From assembly GCF_000472865.1 (NCBI RefSeq), contig NZ_AXAP01000042.1:1-55792 (forward strand): 55,792 nucleotides of DNA, given 5' to 3'. Within the stretch, counting starts at the first letter, position 1, and every line of letters begins with the position of its first letter. The notes under the pieces were generated by a model. It did not search any database. It had not been told where the DNA came from and was given only the letters and a program-made list of their open reading frames with translations. The position numbers and the translations under genes were made by a program. This stretch comes from Bradyrhizobium elkanii WSM2783. Lineage in GTDB: Bacteria; Pseudomonadota; Alphaproteobacteria; Rhizobiales; Xanthobacteraceae. This document shows, in pieces, positions 30,739-40,099 of this stretch.

Positions 30739-31452
30739 TTAGTCCAGCCCCCGCTCGTGGCTTAGGCGGACCATTTCGTTGATGAAGATCTGCTTCTGCT
30801 TGTCGTCGAGGCTCGCATAAAGCGGCTCGGCGGCATCGGCGACGTTGCGCTGGTCGACGGCGCGGTCGTTGAGGAACTGGGCCTCATTGCGCATCTGCTC
30901 GACGATATCGTCCGGCGGGTCGCGCTTGGCGCGGGCAATGCGCAGGTTCACGCGATCGGCGCCGTTGTGACCGAGATAGTGCATCGCACTATTGAAGCCC
31001 GCCCAATACTTCTCCTGCTCCGGCGTGAGGTTCAGCTCTTTCTTGATCCGCTCGATATTGGAGTCGCTGTTGGCGACAATCTGCTCGGCCGTAAGCTGCG
31101 GCACGTTCGCCTGGGTCAGCATCTGCGGTTGCTTGGCGGCCTTATCCTTGGCGGCCTTTGCGGCCTTGCTGCTCTTGGCCGGAGCGCCTTGCTTGTCGGC
31201 CGGCGCCGGGTTGGTGCCGGTGAGCACGCCGGTCACCCCCGTGACCACGCCAACCACACCTCCAATTGCGCCGCCCAAGACGCCACCGACCGGCCCGGCA
31301 GCCTTGTTGCCTTCACGAGCCCCCTGCTGGACGCCCTGGATCAACCCTTGCGCCTCCGCGCGCGGGGAGGCATTGAAGGACAGGATGGCAGCCGCCGCCA
31401 GCGCGGCGCAGAGCCTCAAGCGCGCACGCTGCTTCGATACCAAGCTTGGCAT
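30739..31452 (-). CDS. Exported LTXXQ-motif (Spy/CpxP-like) protein
   Basis: 237 residues. Signal peptide (LRLCAALAAAAILSFNASPRAEA), a Gly/Val-rich segment with repeated VGGVLGGAIGGVVGVV, a Lys/Ala-rich linker and a C-terminal helical domain with LTPEQEKYWAGF, the LTXXQ motif of the Spy/CpxP family, then LDDKQKQIFINEMVRLSHERG. Spy/CpxP proteins are periplasmic chaperones or stress-sensor inhibitors. The Gly-rich stretch recalls glycine-zipper segments. The ATG at 31452 has GGAG nine bases upstream; the ATG at 31467 lacks a site. Orphan gene. Confidence 0.75.
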   Translation of the reverse strand: MPSLVSKQRARLRLCAALAAAAILSFNASPRAEAQGLIQGVQQGAREGNKAAGPVGGVLGGAIGGVVGVVTGVTGVLTGTNPAPADKQGAPAKSSKAAKAAKDKAAKQPQMLTQANVPQLTAEQIVANSDSNIERIKKELNLTPEQEKYWAGFNSAMHYLGHNGADRVNLRIARAKRDPPDDIVEQMRNEAQFLNDRAVDQRNVADAAEPLYASLDDKQKQIFINEMVRLSHERGLD

Positions 31453-31801
31453 TATCGGAGTCTCCATGATCGATCGTGATCGCGGCTGAAGCGCCGCCGA
31501 TCCCCGGACTTTATCGTTCTCCCCGCAAGCAGGTCTACCTGTCGCGTCCCTTCACTCGCGTGCGCCGCAAAAAAACGCCCTGCGGCAGGCATAGCGCGAA
31601 GATTAACAGATGCGACTGCCTGCAATTTGTACACAACGTTAGTTCTACGAAAGCATTCACCTGATTTCTCGACAGGCGCCGACAATTCTGCTCTGATCTC
31701 CAACGAGGAAATCGCCCCGTCGCCTCGAATGCGGCGAGCCAAAAAAACAAAAACGAGATTTCGCAAGTCTTTGACCGTCGGCTCACCAGGGAGGGAACGC
31801 C

Positions 31802-33142
31802 ATGTCACGGAAGAAGCTGTCTCGACGAGAATTTGTTGCGGCTACAGCGCTGTCATCGGCAGCGCTGGTTACGGCTCCTTACATCCGCGGCGCCTATGCC
31901 GCGGGCACGCTCTCGATTGGTTTCTGGGATCACTGGGTGCCCGGAGCCAACAAGGCTTCGACCGAGCTCGTCAATGAATGGGCGGCGAAAGAAAAGGTCG
32001 AGGTGACGATCGATTACATCCCGAGCCAAGGCAATAAGAACCTGCTGACGATCGCCGCCGAAGCCCAGGCGAAGTCCGGTCATGACATTCTGCAGATGCC
32101 CACCTGGTGGCCCCATGCGCACGCCGAACTGCTCGAGCCCGTCAACGACATCATGGACCAGCTCGTCAAGCAGAACGGCAAGGTCAACGGAACGGTCAAT
32201 TATCTGGGGCAGGCCAACGGCAAGTGGCTCGGCGTTCCCGCCAGCGTCGGCAGCCAGATCAAGGGCCCCTGCTCGCGCATCGATCTGATGAAGAAACATG
32301 CCGGCATCGATGTGCAGGAAATGTATCCGGCAGGTTCGCCGCCCAAAGACGAGAACTGGACATTGGACACGTTCCTGAAGGCGGCCGAAGCCTGCCACAA
32401 GGCCGGCGTTCCCTTCGGCATCGGCCTCGGCGAGACCAGCGACAATGTCGACACCGCGGGCGCGATCTTCCAGTCCTACGGCGCCGAGCTCGTCGATGCC
32501 AAGGGCAACCTGACCGTGAAGACCGATGCGGTGCGGCAGTCGCTCGAATTCTACAAGAAGCTGATCGCGTTCCTGCCGCCGGATGTGTCGGCATGGGACG
32601 ACGCTTCCAACAACAAGTGGCTGGTCTCGGGCAAGGGGGCGATGATCATGAATCCGCCCAGCGCCTGGGCCGTCGCCAAACGCGACGCGCCGCAGATCGC
32701 CGAACAGTGCTGGACGCACGGCTTCCCGGCCGGACCGAAAGGCCGCTTTGCGCCCTATCTGCCTTTCTTCTGGAACATCTGGGCGTTCTCGAAGAACAAG
32801 GCAGCCGCCAAAAGCCTCTTGGTCCACCTGTCGCAGCCGGCATCGGTCGAGAAGATGGTGGTGGCGAGCGGCGGCTATGACCTGCCCGCCTATGAGAATC
32901 TGACGAAGCTGAAGGTGTGGGAGGAGGAAGGGCCCCCGAAGGGCACTCTCTTCAGCTATCCGGACCCCTACCATAGGCAAACGCTGTCGATCGCGGCCTC
33001 GCCGGCGCCGCCCAAGGTCGCGCAGCAAATCTATGCGCAGGCAACCCTAACCAAGATGTGCCTGCGTTTTGCCCAGGGCGAAGCGATGGAAAAGACGCTC
33101 GCCTGGGCCGAAGGCGAGTGTGAAGGCTTCATGCGGAGCTGA
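31802..33142 (+). CDS. ABC transporter substrate-binding protein, family 1
   Basis: 446 residues with a twin-arginine signal (S-R8-R9-E-F followed by a hydrophobic stretch and AYAAG cleavage region), so exported folded by Tat. The mature protein fits extracellular solute-binding family 1 (sugar/polyol type): NEWAAKEKVEVTIDYIP, DILQMPTWWPHAHAELLEP, GKGAMIMNPPSAWAV. GGGAGGGAA precedes the ATG. The 334 bases upstream (31468-31801) have no gene and are AT-richer, with no operator recognised. First gene of an importer operon with two permeases and an ATPase. Substrate not identifiable by reading. Confidence 0.9.
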   Translation: MSRKKLSRREFVAATALSSAALVTAPYIRGAYAAGTLSIGFWDHWVPGANKASTELVNEWAAKEKVEVTIDYIPSQGNKNLLTIAAEAQAKSGHDILQMPTWWPHAHAELLEPVNDIMDQLVKQNGKVNGTVNYLGQANGKWLGVPASVGSQIKGPCSRIDLMKKHAGIDVQEMYPAGSPPKDENWTLDTFLKAAEACHKAGVPFGIGLGETSDNVDTAGAIFQSYGAELVDAKGNLTVKTDAVRQSLEFYKKLIAFLPPDVSAWDDASNNKWLVSGKGAMIMNPPSAWAVAKRDAPQIAEQCWTHGFPAGPKGRFAPYLPFFWNIWAFSKNKAAAKSLLVHLSQPASVEKMVVASGGYDLPAYENLTKLKVWEEEGPPKGTLFSYPDPYHRQTLSIAASPAPPKVAQQIYAQATLTKMCLRFAQGEAMEKTLAWAEGECEGFMRS

Positions 33143-33157
33143 GAGCGAGCGTGTCGT

Positions 33158-33183
33158 CGCGGTGGCCGTAACCGGCCGCCGCG
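33158..33183 (+). other. Stem-loop between binding-protein and permease genes
   Basis: An 11-pair stem (33158-33168 with 33173-33183, one G-U pair) with a TAAC loop and no T-run. In ABC operons such hairpins after the binding-protein gene stabilise its mRNA and give unequal expression. Structure seen; role inferred. Confidence 0.5.
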
Positions 33184-33267
33184 GCGCGGACCGTCACCGC
33201 TGTTGGCGGCATCAGGTCCGACGTTCCGGATTCTCCGTTGGAATAACTCTCGCGAGGAAGATCGATC

Positions 33268-34206
33268 ATGGCCGATGTCGCCCTTCACCCGAACCGTGTC
33301 CCGGCAACAAAAGCCACACGGAGGCGCAACGGTTTACACAATGCGCTGAGGCGCAAGTCGACGGTCGCGTTCCTGATGACGCTGCCGCTGATCCTCCTCG
33401 TCGCGGCGTTCGTCATCTATCCCGCGCTCTACTCCCTGCATCTGGCGACGCTGAACAAGTCGATGACGAAATTCATCGGCCTCGGCAATTTCGAGTTCCT
33501 GTTCAAGCGCGACACGTTCTGGCTGGTCGTGAAGCAGTCCTGCATCTTCGCGATCTCGGCCGTGATCTTCAAAGCGTTGATCGGCTTCATCGTCGCGCAT
33601 TTCGTGCACAACGTTCCCGCCAACAAGCAGCGCAGATGGCGCGGCATGTTGCTGGTGCCGTGGGTGATCCCACCGGCGATGAGCACGCTGGCCTGGCTGT
33701 GGCTGTTTGATCCCTCCTATAGCGCCTTCAATTATACCCTGTCCTTCTTCGGCATCGGGCCTATCCCATGGACCGGCGATGCGAATTGGGCGCGTTTCTC
33801 CGTCATCCTCGTCAACGTCTGGTATGGCGCGCCCTTCTTCATGATCATGTATCTGGCGGCGCTGAAATCGGTGCCCGAGCAGCTCTATGAGGCGGCCGCG
33901 ATCGATGGCGCCAATTGGTGGCAGCGCATCTGGTACGTGACGCTTCCGATGATGCGCAACATCATCGCGATCACGACGCTGTTCTCGCTGATCGTCACCT
34001 TCGCCAATTTCGATATCGTCCGCATCCTCACCGCCGGCGGCCCGCTCGACCACACCCACATCTTCGCGACCTGGGCGTTCCGGGTCGGCATCGAGGGCAG
34101 CGACATTCCGCTCGGCGCAAGCGTCTCGCTGTTCATGGTGCCGATCCTCGCGGTGGCGGCGATCTTCATCCTGCGCGATATCTCCAAGCGGGGGAACGAA
34201 GCCTGA
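33268..34206 (+). CDS. ABC transporter permease (MalF/UgpA type)
   Basis: 312 residues with six membrane segments and a basic cytosolic N-terminus. The binding-protein-dependent permease signature EAAAIDGANWWQRIWYVTLPMM (EAA loop, contact with the ATPase) is at about 207-229. Starts at ATG 33268. The stop overlaps the next start as TGATG at 34204-34208. Partner of the permease at 34206 and ATPase at 35125. Confidence 0.9.
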   Translation: MADVALHPNRVPATKATRRRNGLHNALRRKSTVAFLMTLPLILLVAAFVIYPALYSLHLATLNKSMTKFIGLGNFEFLFKRDTFWLVVKQSCIFAISAVIFKALIGFIVAHFVHNVPANKQRRWRGMLLVPWVIPPAMSTLAWLWLFDPSYSAFNYTLSFFGIGPIPWTGDANWARFSVILVNVWYGAPFFMIMYLAALKSVPEQLYEAAAIDGANWWQRIWYVTLPMMRNIIAITTLFSLIVTFANFDIVRILTAGGPLDHTHIFATWAFRVGIEGSDIPLGASVSLFMVPILAVAAIFILRDISKRGNEA

Positions 34207-35120
34207 TGAGCACAATCACGATCGACAAGGCCGGACCGACCCGTAAGGTCAAGAAATACGGCAGCATCAGCCGCGACCGCGCCTGGGCGCTGCGCTGGTC
34301 GTACTTCTTCCTGGTGCTGTTCGCGATCTTCTCGCTGACACCGCCGCTCTATATGCTCATCACTTCGCTGAAGAGCAGCGCCGAGATCTCGGCGGCGACC
34401 AATCCATGGTGGGTATATCATCCGACGCTTGAGAACTATATCGGGCTGCTGACATCGAACCAGTTCCTGCGCTTCTTCTGGAATTCGGCCTGGGTCTCGA
34501 TCATCGTCGTCACCATCACCATGCTGATCAGCGTCCCCGCAGCATTTGCACTCGCACGGATGAAGTTCTGGGGCTCGGCAACGCTCGCGACCGGCGTGTT
34601 CCTGACCTACCTCATTCCGGATACGCTGCTCTTCATCCCGCTGTTCAAGATGTTCGTCCTGATCGGCGACTGGACCGGCATCCAGCTCATCAACCGCTGG
34701 TACGTGCTGCTCTTCATCTATCCGACGCTGACGGTGCCGTTCTGCACCTGGATCATGATCGGCTACTTCGCCTCGATCCCGAAGGAGCTCGATGAGGCCG
34801 CGATCATCGACGGCGCGTCCTGGTTCCAGACGCTGACGCGGATCTTCATTCCGGTCGCGCTACCCGGCCTGATCGCGGCGACGATCTTCGCCTTCACGGT
34901 CTCCTGGGCCCAGTTCCTCTATCCCCTGGTGTTCACGACCTCGACCGACCAGCTCGTGCTCCCGGTCGGCATCATCACCACCCTGATCAAGGGCGACGTG
35001 TTCAACTGGGGACAGATCATGACCGGGGCGCTGCTCGGCGCCGCGCCGCCGCTGATCATCTACGCCTTCCTGATGGACTATTACATTGCCGGCCTGACCG
35101 CCGGCGCGACAAAGGGTTGA
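34206..35120 (+). CDS. ABC transporter permease (MalG/UgpE type)
   Basis: 304 residues with six membrane segments. LFAIFSLTPPLYMLITSLK marks the first segment and LDEAAIIDGASWFQTLTRIFIP the EAA loop. The ATG at 34206 overlaps the stop of the first permease by one base, implying translational coupling. Belongs to the CUT1 carbohydrate-type family; the exact sugar or polyol is unknown. Confidence 0.9.
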   Translation: MSTITIDKAGPTRKVKKYGSISRDRAWALRWSYFFLVLFAIFSLTPPLYMLITSLKSSAEISAATNPWWVYHPTLENYIGLLTSNQFLRFFWNSAWVSIIVVTITMLISVPAAFALARMKFWGSATLATGVFLTYLIPDTLLFIPLFKMFVLIGDWTGIQLINRWYVLLFIYPTLTVPFCTWIMIGYFASIPKELDEAAIIDGASWFQTLTRIFIPVALPGLIAATIFAFTVSWAQFLYPLVFTTSTDQLVLPVGIITTLIKGDVFNWGQIMTGALLGAAPPLIIYAFLMDYYIAGLTAGATKG

Positions 35121-35124
35121 ACTC

Positions 35125-36225
35125 ATGGCCGAAGTTTCGCTGCGGAAAGTCGTGAAGCGCTATGACGAAGTCGAAGCGGTGCGCGGCATCGATCTCGACA
35201 TCGCCGACCATGAGTTCGTGGTGCTGGTCGGTCCATCCGGCTGCGGCAAGTCGACCACGCTGCGGATGATCGCGGGGCTGGAAGACATCTCGGACGGCGA
35301 TATCACAATCGGCGGCGACATCGTCAACGACGTGCCGCCGAAGGACCGCGACATCGCGATGGTGTTCCAGAACTACGCGCTCTATCCGCATATGACCGTG
35401 GCCGAGAACATGTCGTTCGGGCTGCGGCTGAAGCACTATCCCAAAGCCGAGATCAAGAGCCGTGTCACGGAAGCGGCCCGCATGCTCGACATCACCGACC
35501 TGATCGACCGCAAGCCGAAGCAGCTCTCCGGCGGCCAGCGTCAGCGCGTCGCCATGGGTCGCGCCATCGTGCGTAATCCCAAGGTGTTCCTGTTCGACGA
35601 ACCCTTGTCCAACCTCGACGCCAAATTGCGCGTGCAGATGCGGATCGAGATCAAGAAGGTGCACCAGAAGGTCCGCACCACCACGGTGTACGTGACCCAT
35701 GACCAGGTCGAGGCCATGACGCTCGCCGACCGCGTGGTGGTGATGAACCACGGCCGCATCGAGCAGATCGGCGCGCCGAATGAGCTCTACCACAAGCCGG
35801 CGACCCGCTTCGTCGCCAGCTTCATCGGCTCGCCCGCGATGAACTTCATGCCCTGCCGGCTCGAGGATGTCGACGGCCGGCTGCATCTGCGCCTGACCGA
35901 CCGCCTCGCCTTTCCGGTGCCGCCGGCACGTTCCGCCCGCTACCAGGCGGTGCCGCGCACCGAGAGGCTCCTGCTCGGAATCAGGCCGGAACACATCGCC
36001 GAGGCCCGACCGCATCTGCACCCGGGAGTCGAGCCGTTCGAGGCCGTGCTCGACGTCACCGAGCCGATGGGCATGGAGACCCTGGTCTATTTCACCCTCG
36101 AGGACACCCCGATCTGCGGCCGGGTCAATCCCAACGCCGGCGCGCAGGATGGTGCCCCGCTCCGCTTGGCTGTGGACCTCAACAACATGCATTTGCTAAA
36201 CGAGGTGACCGGCGTCGTCCTTTGA
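35125..36225 (+). CDS. ABC transporter ATP-binding protein (UgpC/MalK type)
   Basis: 366 residues. Walker A GPSGCGKST (about 37-45), Q-loop MVFQNYALYPHMTV, signature LSGGQRQRVAMGRAI, Walker B VFLFDEPLSNLDAKLR, switch His in YVTHDQVEAMTL, then a C-terminal TOBE/MalK-type regulatory domain (LLLGIRPEHIAEA ... PMGMETLVYF). Starts 4 bases after the second permease. Completes a CUT1-type importer. The dehydrogenase gene that follows after 33 bases may be co-transcribed. Confidence 0.93.
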   Translation: MAEVSLRKVVKRYDEVEAVRGIDLDIADHEFVVLVGPSGCGKSTTLRMIAGLEDISDGDITIGGDIVNDVPPKDRDIAMVFQNYALYPHMTVAENMSFGLRLKHYPKAEIKSRVTEAARMLDITDLIDRKPKQLSGGQRQRVAMGRAIVRNPKVFLFDEPLSNLDAKLRVQMRIEIKKVHQKVRTTTVYVTHDQVEAMTLADRVVVMNHGRIEQIGAPNELYHKPATRFVASFIGSPAMNFMPCRLEDVDGRLHLRLTDRLAFPVPPARSARYQAVPRTERLLLGIRPEHIAEARPHLHPGVEPFEAVLDVTEPMGMETLVYFTLEDTPICGRVNPNAGAQDGAPLRLAVDLNNMHLLNEVTGVVL

Positions 36226-36258
36226 CGACGCAATTCACGTACTAGCCAAGGGCAGGAA

Positions 36259-37248
36259 ATGGCCACCAACAAGAAGAAGATTTTTGTCACTCAGACACTC
36301 TCATCGGGAGCACGGGCTCTCCTCAACGAACGGGACGACGTCGAACTCGTCGAATTTCCCAACCTGATCTCCGCCAGGGATTTCGCGGCCTTGCTGAAGC
36401 AGCATGCGCCGGTCCATGGTGTCGCCCTTGGCCCCACCCCATTCGGCGAGCCGGAGCTCGACGCGTCCGGAGACATGCAGGTGGTGACGCGGATCGGCGT
36501 CGGTTACGACGCGGTCGACGTCCCTGCGCTCTCGCGCCGCAAGGTACCACTGATGGTGGCAGGTACGGCGAACTCGCCGTCAGTGGCCGAACAGGCCCTG
36601 TTCATGATGCTGACGCTGGCCAAGCGCGCACAGGAAATGCATGCCGTGGTCAAGGACGGCACCTGGGCGAACCGGCTCGGCGTGCTGCCCTTCGATCTCT
36701 ATGGCAAGACGGTATTGATCGTCGGCTTTGGCCGCATCGGCAGCCGCACCGCCAAACGGTGCCTGGCGATGGAAATGCAGGTGCTGGTTTACGATCCCTA
36801 CAAGCCGGCCAGCGAAATCGCGGCCGCCGGCTGCGAGGCGGTGCCGGATCTCGACGCGGCCCTGCCGCGTGCTGATTTCGTCACCATCCATTGCCCGAAG
36901 ACGCCGGAAACAATCGGCATGTTCAACGCGGCGCGCTTCAGACTCATGAAGCCGACCGCCTATCTCATCAACACCGCCCGCGGCGGCATCGTCGATGAGA
37001 AGGCGCTGCACGATGCGCTGGTATCGGGCAGGCTTGCCGGCGCCGGCCTTGACGTGTTCGAGCAGGAGCCGCCGCCAGTCGGCCAGCCGCTCCACAGCCT
37101 GCCGAACGTGATCATGGCCCCACACGTTGCCGGGGTCACGGTCGAAGCCGTCGACCGGATGAGCGAGCAGACCGCACGCAACATCCTGAGCGTCCTTGAC
37201 GGCGCGCCGCTGCGGCAGAACGTCATCAACCAGGACGTGCTAAACTAA
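36259..37248 (+). CDS. D-2-hydroxyacid dehydrogenase (phosphoglycerate-dehydrogenase-like)
   Basis: 329 residues. NAD-binding motif VGFGRIGSRTAK (GxGxxG at about 155), catalytic Arg in NTARGGIVDEKAL, Glu in LDVFEQEPP and His in PHVAGVTVEAV are all present; MVAGTANSPSVAEQ precedes the coenzyme domain. There is no ACT regulatory domain, so this is not a SerA-type biosynthetic enzyme but a stand-alone NAD-dependent 2-hydroxyacid dehydrogenase. Its position behind the ABC importer suggests a role in catabolising the imported compound. Substrate unknown. Confidence 0.87.
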   Translation: MATNKKKIFVTQTLSSGARALLNERDDVELVEFPNLISARDFAALLKQHAPVHGVALGPTPFGEPELDASGDMQVVTRIGVGYDAVDVPALSRRKVPLMVAGTANSPSVAEQALFMMLTLAKRAQEMHAVVKDGTWANRLGVLPFDLYGKTVLIVGFGRIGSRTAKRCLAMEMQVLVYDPYKPASEIAAAGCEAVPDLDAALPRADFVTIHCPKTPETIGMFNAARFRLMKPTAYLINTARGGIVDEKALHDALVSGRLAGAGLDVFEQEPPPVGQPLHSLPNVIMAPHVAGVTVEAVDRMSEQTARNILSVLDGAPLRQNVINQDVLN

Positions 37249-37273
37249 TCCGATAAAACCGTCTATCTTCGGG

Positions 37274-37295
37274 CGGGCCGACAAGGATCGGCCCG
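37274..37295 (+). terminator. Possible terminator hairpin
   Basis: Perfect 8-bp stem CGGGCCGA / TCGGCCCG around CAAGGA, 25 bases after the dehydrogenase stop. There is no T-run, so termination is not assured; it may protect the 3' end of the mRNA. Confidence 0.4.
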
Positions 37296-37407
37296 TCATC
37301 AGCGCATGACCTGTGGATACCACTTTCTTCCCAAAGGTCATTGCTCCAGCAAGAGGATAGAGACGAATCCGCGCCCGAAGATGCGCCGTTCGCTCTAGGT
37401 GTGGAAT

Positions 37408-38832
37408 ATGGCTTTCAAGGAATTCGGCAATTACGACGCGGTGGGCCTCGCCGAGCTGGTCCGCAACAAACAGGTTAGCCCGCGCGAACTGCTCGACGAA
37501 GCGATCGCCCGCACGGCCAAGGTTGACCCGCAGATCAATGCCGTCGTCGTCAAGCACTACAATTATGCCGAGCAGCAGATCGACAAAGGGCTGCCGGACG
37601 GACCCTTTACGGGGGTGCCGTTCCTTCTGAAAGACCTCGACCTCCTGCAGGGAACGCGCACGACCTCCGGCGCCAGCGTTAACAGGGATTTCGTCGCGGA
37701 CCACAGCAGCACCCTCACCCAGCGTTTCATCGACACCGGCGTGACCATCTTCGGCAAGACCGCGAGCCCCGAATTCGGGCTGATGCCGACCACGGAGACG
37801 CGTCTGTTCGGGCCGACCCGCAATCCCTGGAATCTTGCGCATTCCTCCGGCGGTTCCTCAGGTGGCGCCGCCGCCGTTGTCGCAGCACGCATCCTGCCCG
37901 TGGCGCATGCCAGCGATGGCGGCGGCTCGATCCGCATCCCCGCTTCTGCCTGCGGCGTGTTCGGCATGAAGCCGAGCCGGGCCCGCAATCCGGTCGGTCC
38001 TGATCGTGGCGAGGGCTGGGGCGGCTTTTCGACCGCGCATGTCGTCAGCATCAGTGTGCGCGACAGCGCCGTGATGATGGACGCGATCCACGGTCCGGAG
38101 CCGTGGAGCCTCTATGTCGCGCCGCCCCCGGCGCGGCCGTTCTCGCAGGAAGTCAGCCGCGATCCCGGCCAGCTTCGCGTCTCCTTCACGGACAAATCGC
38201 CCAATGGGGAGGCGATCGACCCGGAGGTCGCCGCAGCGGTCCGCGACACCGCAGAACTGCTCGCCGGCCTCGGCCATCACGTAGAGGAGCGCGCCCCCAC
38301 CCTTCCAGCGGATCCCTCCACGGTGATGACGACGATTGTCAGCGGCAACACCGCGGTCGCCGTGCGAGCGATCGAGCAGCGCATCGGCCGCACCGTGACG
38401 GGCGACGACCTGGAAGTCCTGTCGCTGGCAAGCGCCCACAACGGACAAAATATCACGTCGGCGGACTACATCGCCGCGCAGCTCGCGGCGTTCCAGATCT
38501 CGCGCAGCCTCGCGATCTTCTTCGAGGGCTGCGACGTGTTCCTCAGTCCGACGCTGTGCACGCCGCCGATCCGGCTCGGCGAGATCAACACCATGTCGGA
38601 AGACCTGGCACAGATCGGGCCGATCCTGCGGCGCTACATGCCGGGTACCTCGATGTTCAACATGTCCGGCCAGCCTGCGATGTCGGTACCGCTGGCCTGG
38701 AGCAAGGACGGTCTGCCGCTCGGCATGATGTTCGCCGCCAGGCTTGGTGACGAGGCAACGCTATTCCGCCTGGCCGGCCAGCTTGAGCAGGTACGGCCCT
38801 GGAAGGACAAGCGTCCGCCGGTATGTGCGTAA
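37408..38832 (+). CDS. Amidase signature-family enzyme
   Basis: 474 residues. The Ser-cisSer-Lys triad of the amidase family is visible: Lys75 in PFLLKDLDLL, cis-Ser near 150 in SSGGSSGGAAAV, and nucleophile Ser174 in GGGSIRIPAS. The substrate is not predictable; relatives hydrolyse amides ranging from indole-acetamide to nylon oligomers. The ATG at 37408 follows AGGTGTGG; a GTG at 37399 is also in frame. 160 bases behind the dehydrogenase with a hairpin between, so possibly a separate transcript, but probably functionally linked to the ABC importer. Confidence 0.9.
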   Translation: MAFKEFGNYDAVGLAELVRNKQVSPRELLDEAIARTAKVDPQINAVVVKHYNYAEQQIDKGLPDGPFTGVPFLLKDLDLLQGTRTTSGASVNRDFVADHSSTLTQRFIDTGVTIFGKTASPEFGLMPTTETRLFGPTRNPWNLAHSSGGSSGGAAAVVAARILPVAHASDGGGSIRIPASACGVFGMKPSRARNPVGPDRGEGWGGFSTAHVVSISVRDSAVMMDAIHGPEPWSLYVAPPPARPFSQEVSRDPGQLRVSFTDKSPNGEAIDPEVAAAVRDTAELLAGLGHHVEERAPTLPADPSTVMTTIVSGNTAVAVRAIEQRIGRTVTGDDLEVLSLASAHNGQNITSADYIAAQLAAFQISRSLAIFFEGCDVFLSPTLCTPPIRLGEINTMSEDLAQIGPILRRYMPGTSMFNMSGQPAMSVPLAWSKDGLPLGMMFAARLGDEATLFRLAGQLEQVRPWKDKRPPVCA

Positions 38833-38935
38833 GGAAAAAACTGCAGCAGGGCCAAAACTCAGCCTCATTCCGGGGTTGAGTAGATGGGAAGTGTCGGCAA
38901 CCATCTTTGCCGACCAACCCCTAAGGAAAGAGATT

Positions 38936-39352
38936 TTGAGCCAGAGCGATCCTACCGATAATGCGCTTGCCGCCATCGCCAGCATTTTGGACGAGCAGCA
39001 CGCGCCCGCGCCGATCGAGAAGCCGCAGGCCGAGCCGGGGGCGGTCGAAGAGCAGCCCGCGAGCCCGCTGCCGCAGGAGGCCCATGGCTATTCGAAAGTC
39101 GGGCCCGGCCCGATGGCCGCCCTCCGCTTCAAGTGGACGGTTCGCGAGCAGGATGGCCAGTATTATGTCGACGAGACCATCGGCGAGAATTCGAGGCCCC
39201 TGGTCAGCGGCCCGATGGATCGGGAGGCCGCGATCAGGTTCGTGGATGACCGCGAGGCCGACGCAGGTCACCGCTTCGAGGTCTTGAAGCAGGAAATGGC
39301 CAGCCGCGCCGCCGTCGCCAGCCTGGTCCGGGAGGAAGGCGGCGAGATCTAG
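38936..39352 (+). CDS. Conserved hypothetical protein, 138 aa
   Basis: TTG start at 38936 preceded by AAGGAAAGAGA. The N-terminal half is Pro/Glu-rich and likely disordered (EQHAPAPIEKPQAEPGAVEEQ). The C-terminal half is a compact domain: RFKWTVREQDGQYYVDETIG ... DREAAIRFVDDREADAGHRFEVLKQEM. No recognised family. The open frame upstream to 38744 overlaps the amidase gene and is not needed. A 17-bp perfect palindrome follows the stop and may end the transcript. Confidence 0.65.
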   Translation: MSQSDPTDNALAAIASILDEQHAPAPIEKPQAEPGAVEEQPASPLPQEAHGYSKVGPGPMAALRFKWTVREQDGQYYVDETIGENSRPLVSGPMDREAAIRFVDDREADAGHRFEVLKQEMASRAAVASLVREEGGEI

Positions 39353-39362
39353 CTTCCGCATC

Positions 39363-39402
39363 GAGATCATGATCCGATTAGACGAAATCGGATCATGATC
39401 TC
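39363..39402. repeat. Perfect 17-bp palindrome with 6-base loop
   Basis: GAGATCATGATCCGATT (39363-39379) and its exact inverse (39386-39402). Resembles the GATCATG-type palindromes scattered through Rhizobiales (from memory). It lies between two convergent genes and can serve as a bidirectional terminator. Confidence 0.6.
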
Positions 39403-39414
39403 GTCTCCTTGTTT

Positions 39415-39488
39415 GAGCATGATCTCCGCGCAAACGCTTCGCGTTTGTCGCGAGCGAAAACCGGTCTCCACTTTTCCGGATCATGCTC
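39415..39488. repeat. Rhizobiales GAGCATGATC-type intergenic repeat
   Basis: Begins GAGCATGATC and ends GATCATGCTC, with an inner hairpin (AAACGCTTCGCGTTT) and the tract ACCGGTCTCCACTTTTCCGG. From memory this repeat is widespread in Bradyrhizobium and relatives. Its end overlaps the stop codon of the DUF1993 gene. Confidence 0.65.
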
Positions 39489-40007
39489 TACGCCGGTCTT
39501 GGCGGTCCCAGGAAATCCTTCTTGACGAGATCGACGCCGGCGTGACGCAGGATGTCGTAGGCGGTCGTGACGTGAAAGAAGAACTGCGGCACGCTGAAGC
39601 CGAGCAGCAGCGACCGCCCGGTGAACGCGCGCTGCGCGCCGCTCTTGAAGGTGAACACCCACCTCCTTGTCGCTGGCCTCGTCGATCGCAGCACGCGGCA
39701 GGCTTTGGACGAAATCGATCGTGGCCTCGATCCTGCGCTTGAGCTCATCAAGATCAGGCTCGATGTCGCCGAAGCTGAGCGGCTCGTGCCCGGCCAGCAG
39801 CGCGCAACAGGCGATCGCATGGCGGTTGGCCTCGCTCACCTGCTGCTTGAGACTGTACATGTTCGGATAGAGCCGCATGCCGAGCAGCACGGCAGGATCG
39901 ATGTTTCGCGCCCTTGCGTAGGCGGACGCGTGATCGAGTAGCTCGGAAAGATTGCGAAGATATGGCATGAACACGCCGACCGATGCTTCGTAAACTGAGA
40001 TTGTCAC
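39488..40007 (-). pseudogene. DUF1993 family gene with one frameshift
   Basis: From the GTG at 40007 (AAGGAAG eight bases upstream) the first frame gives TISVYEASVGVFMPYLRNL, VLLGMRLYPNMYSLKQQV and PLSFGDIEPDLDELKRRI. The family C-terminus (RAFTGRSLLLGFSVPQFFFH, ILRHAGVDLVKKDFLG) is in another frame that ends at 39488. The switch is at GAGGTGGGTGTTC on the minus strand (about 39657-39663); removing one G of the GGG restores the frame. Everything else is intact, so it is a young pseudogene or a sequencing error. DUF1993 proteins are DinB-like helical proteins of unknown function. Confidence 0.75.
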
Positions 40008-40099
40008 GATTTGACTTCCTTTGACTGGCTCGACACGCTCATTCCATCTAAAGCCGTGGCAACAGATTATCGTCGAGGCAATCGATGGAGGAAACTTTG

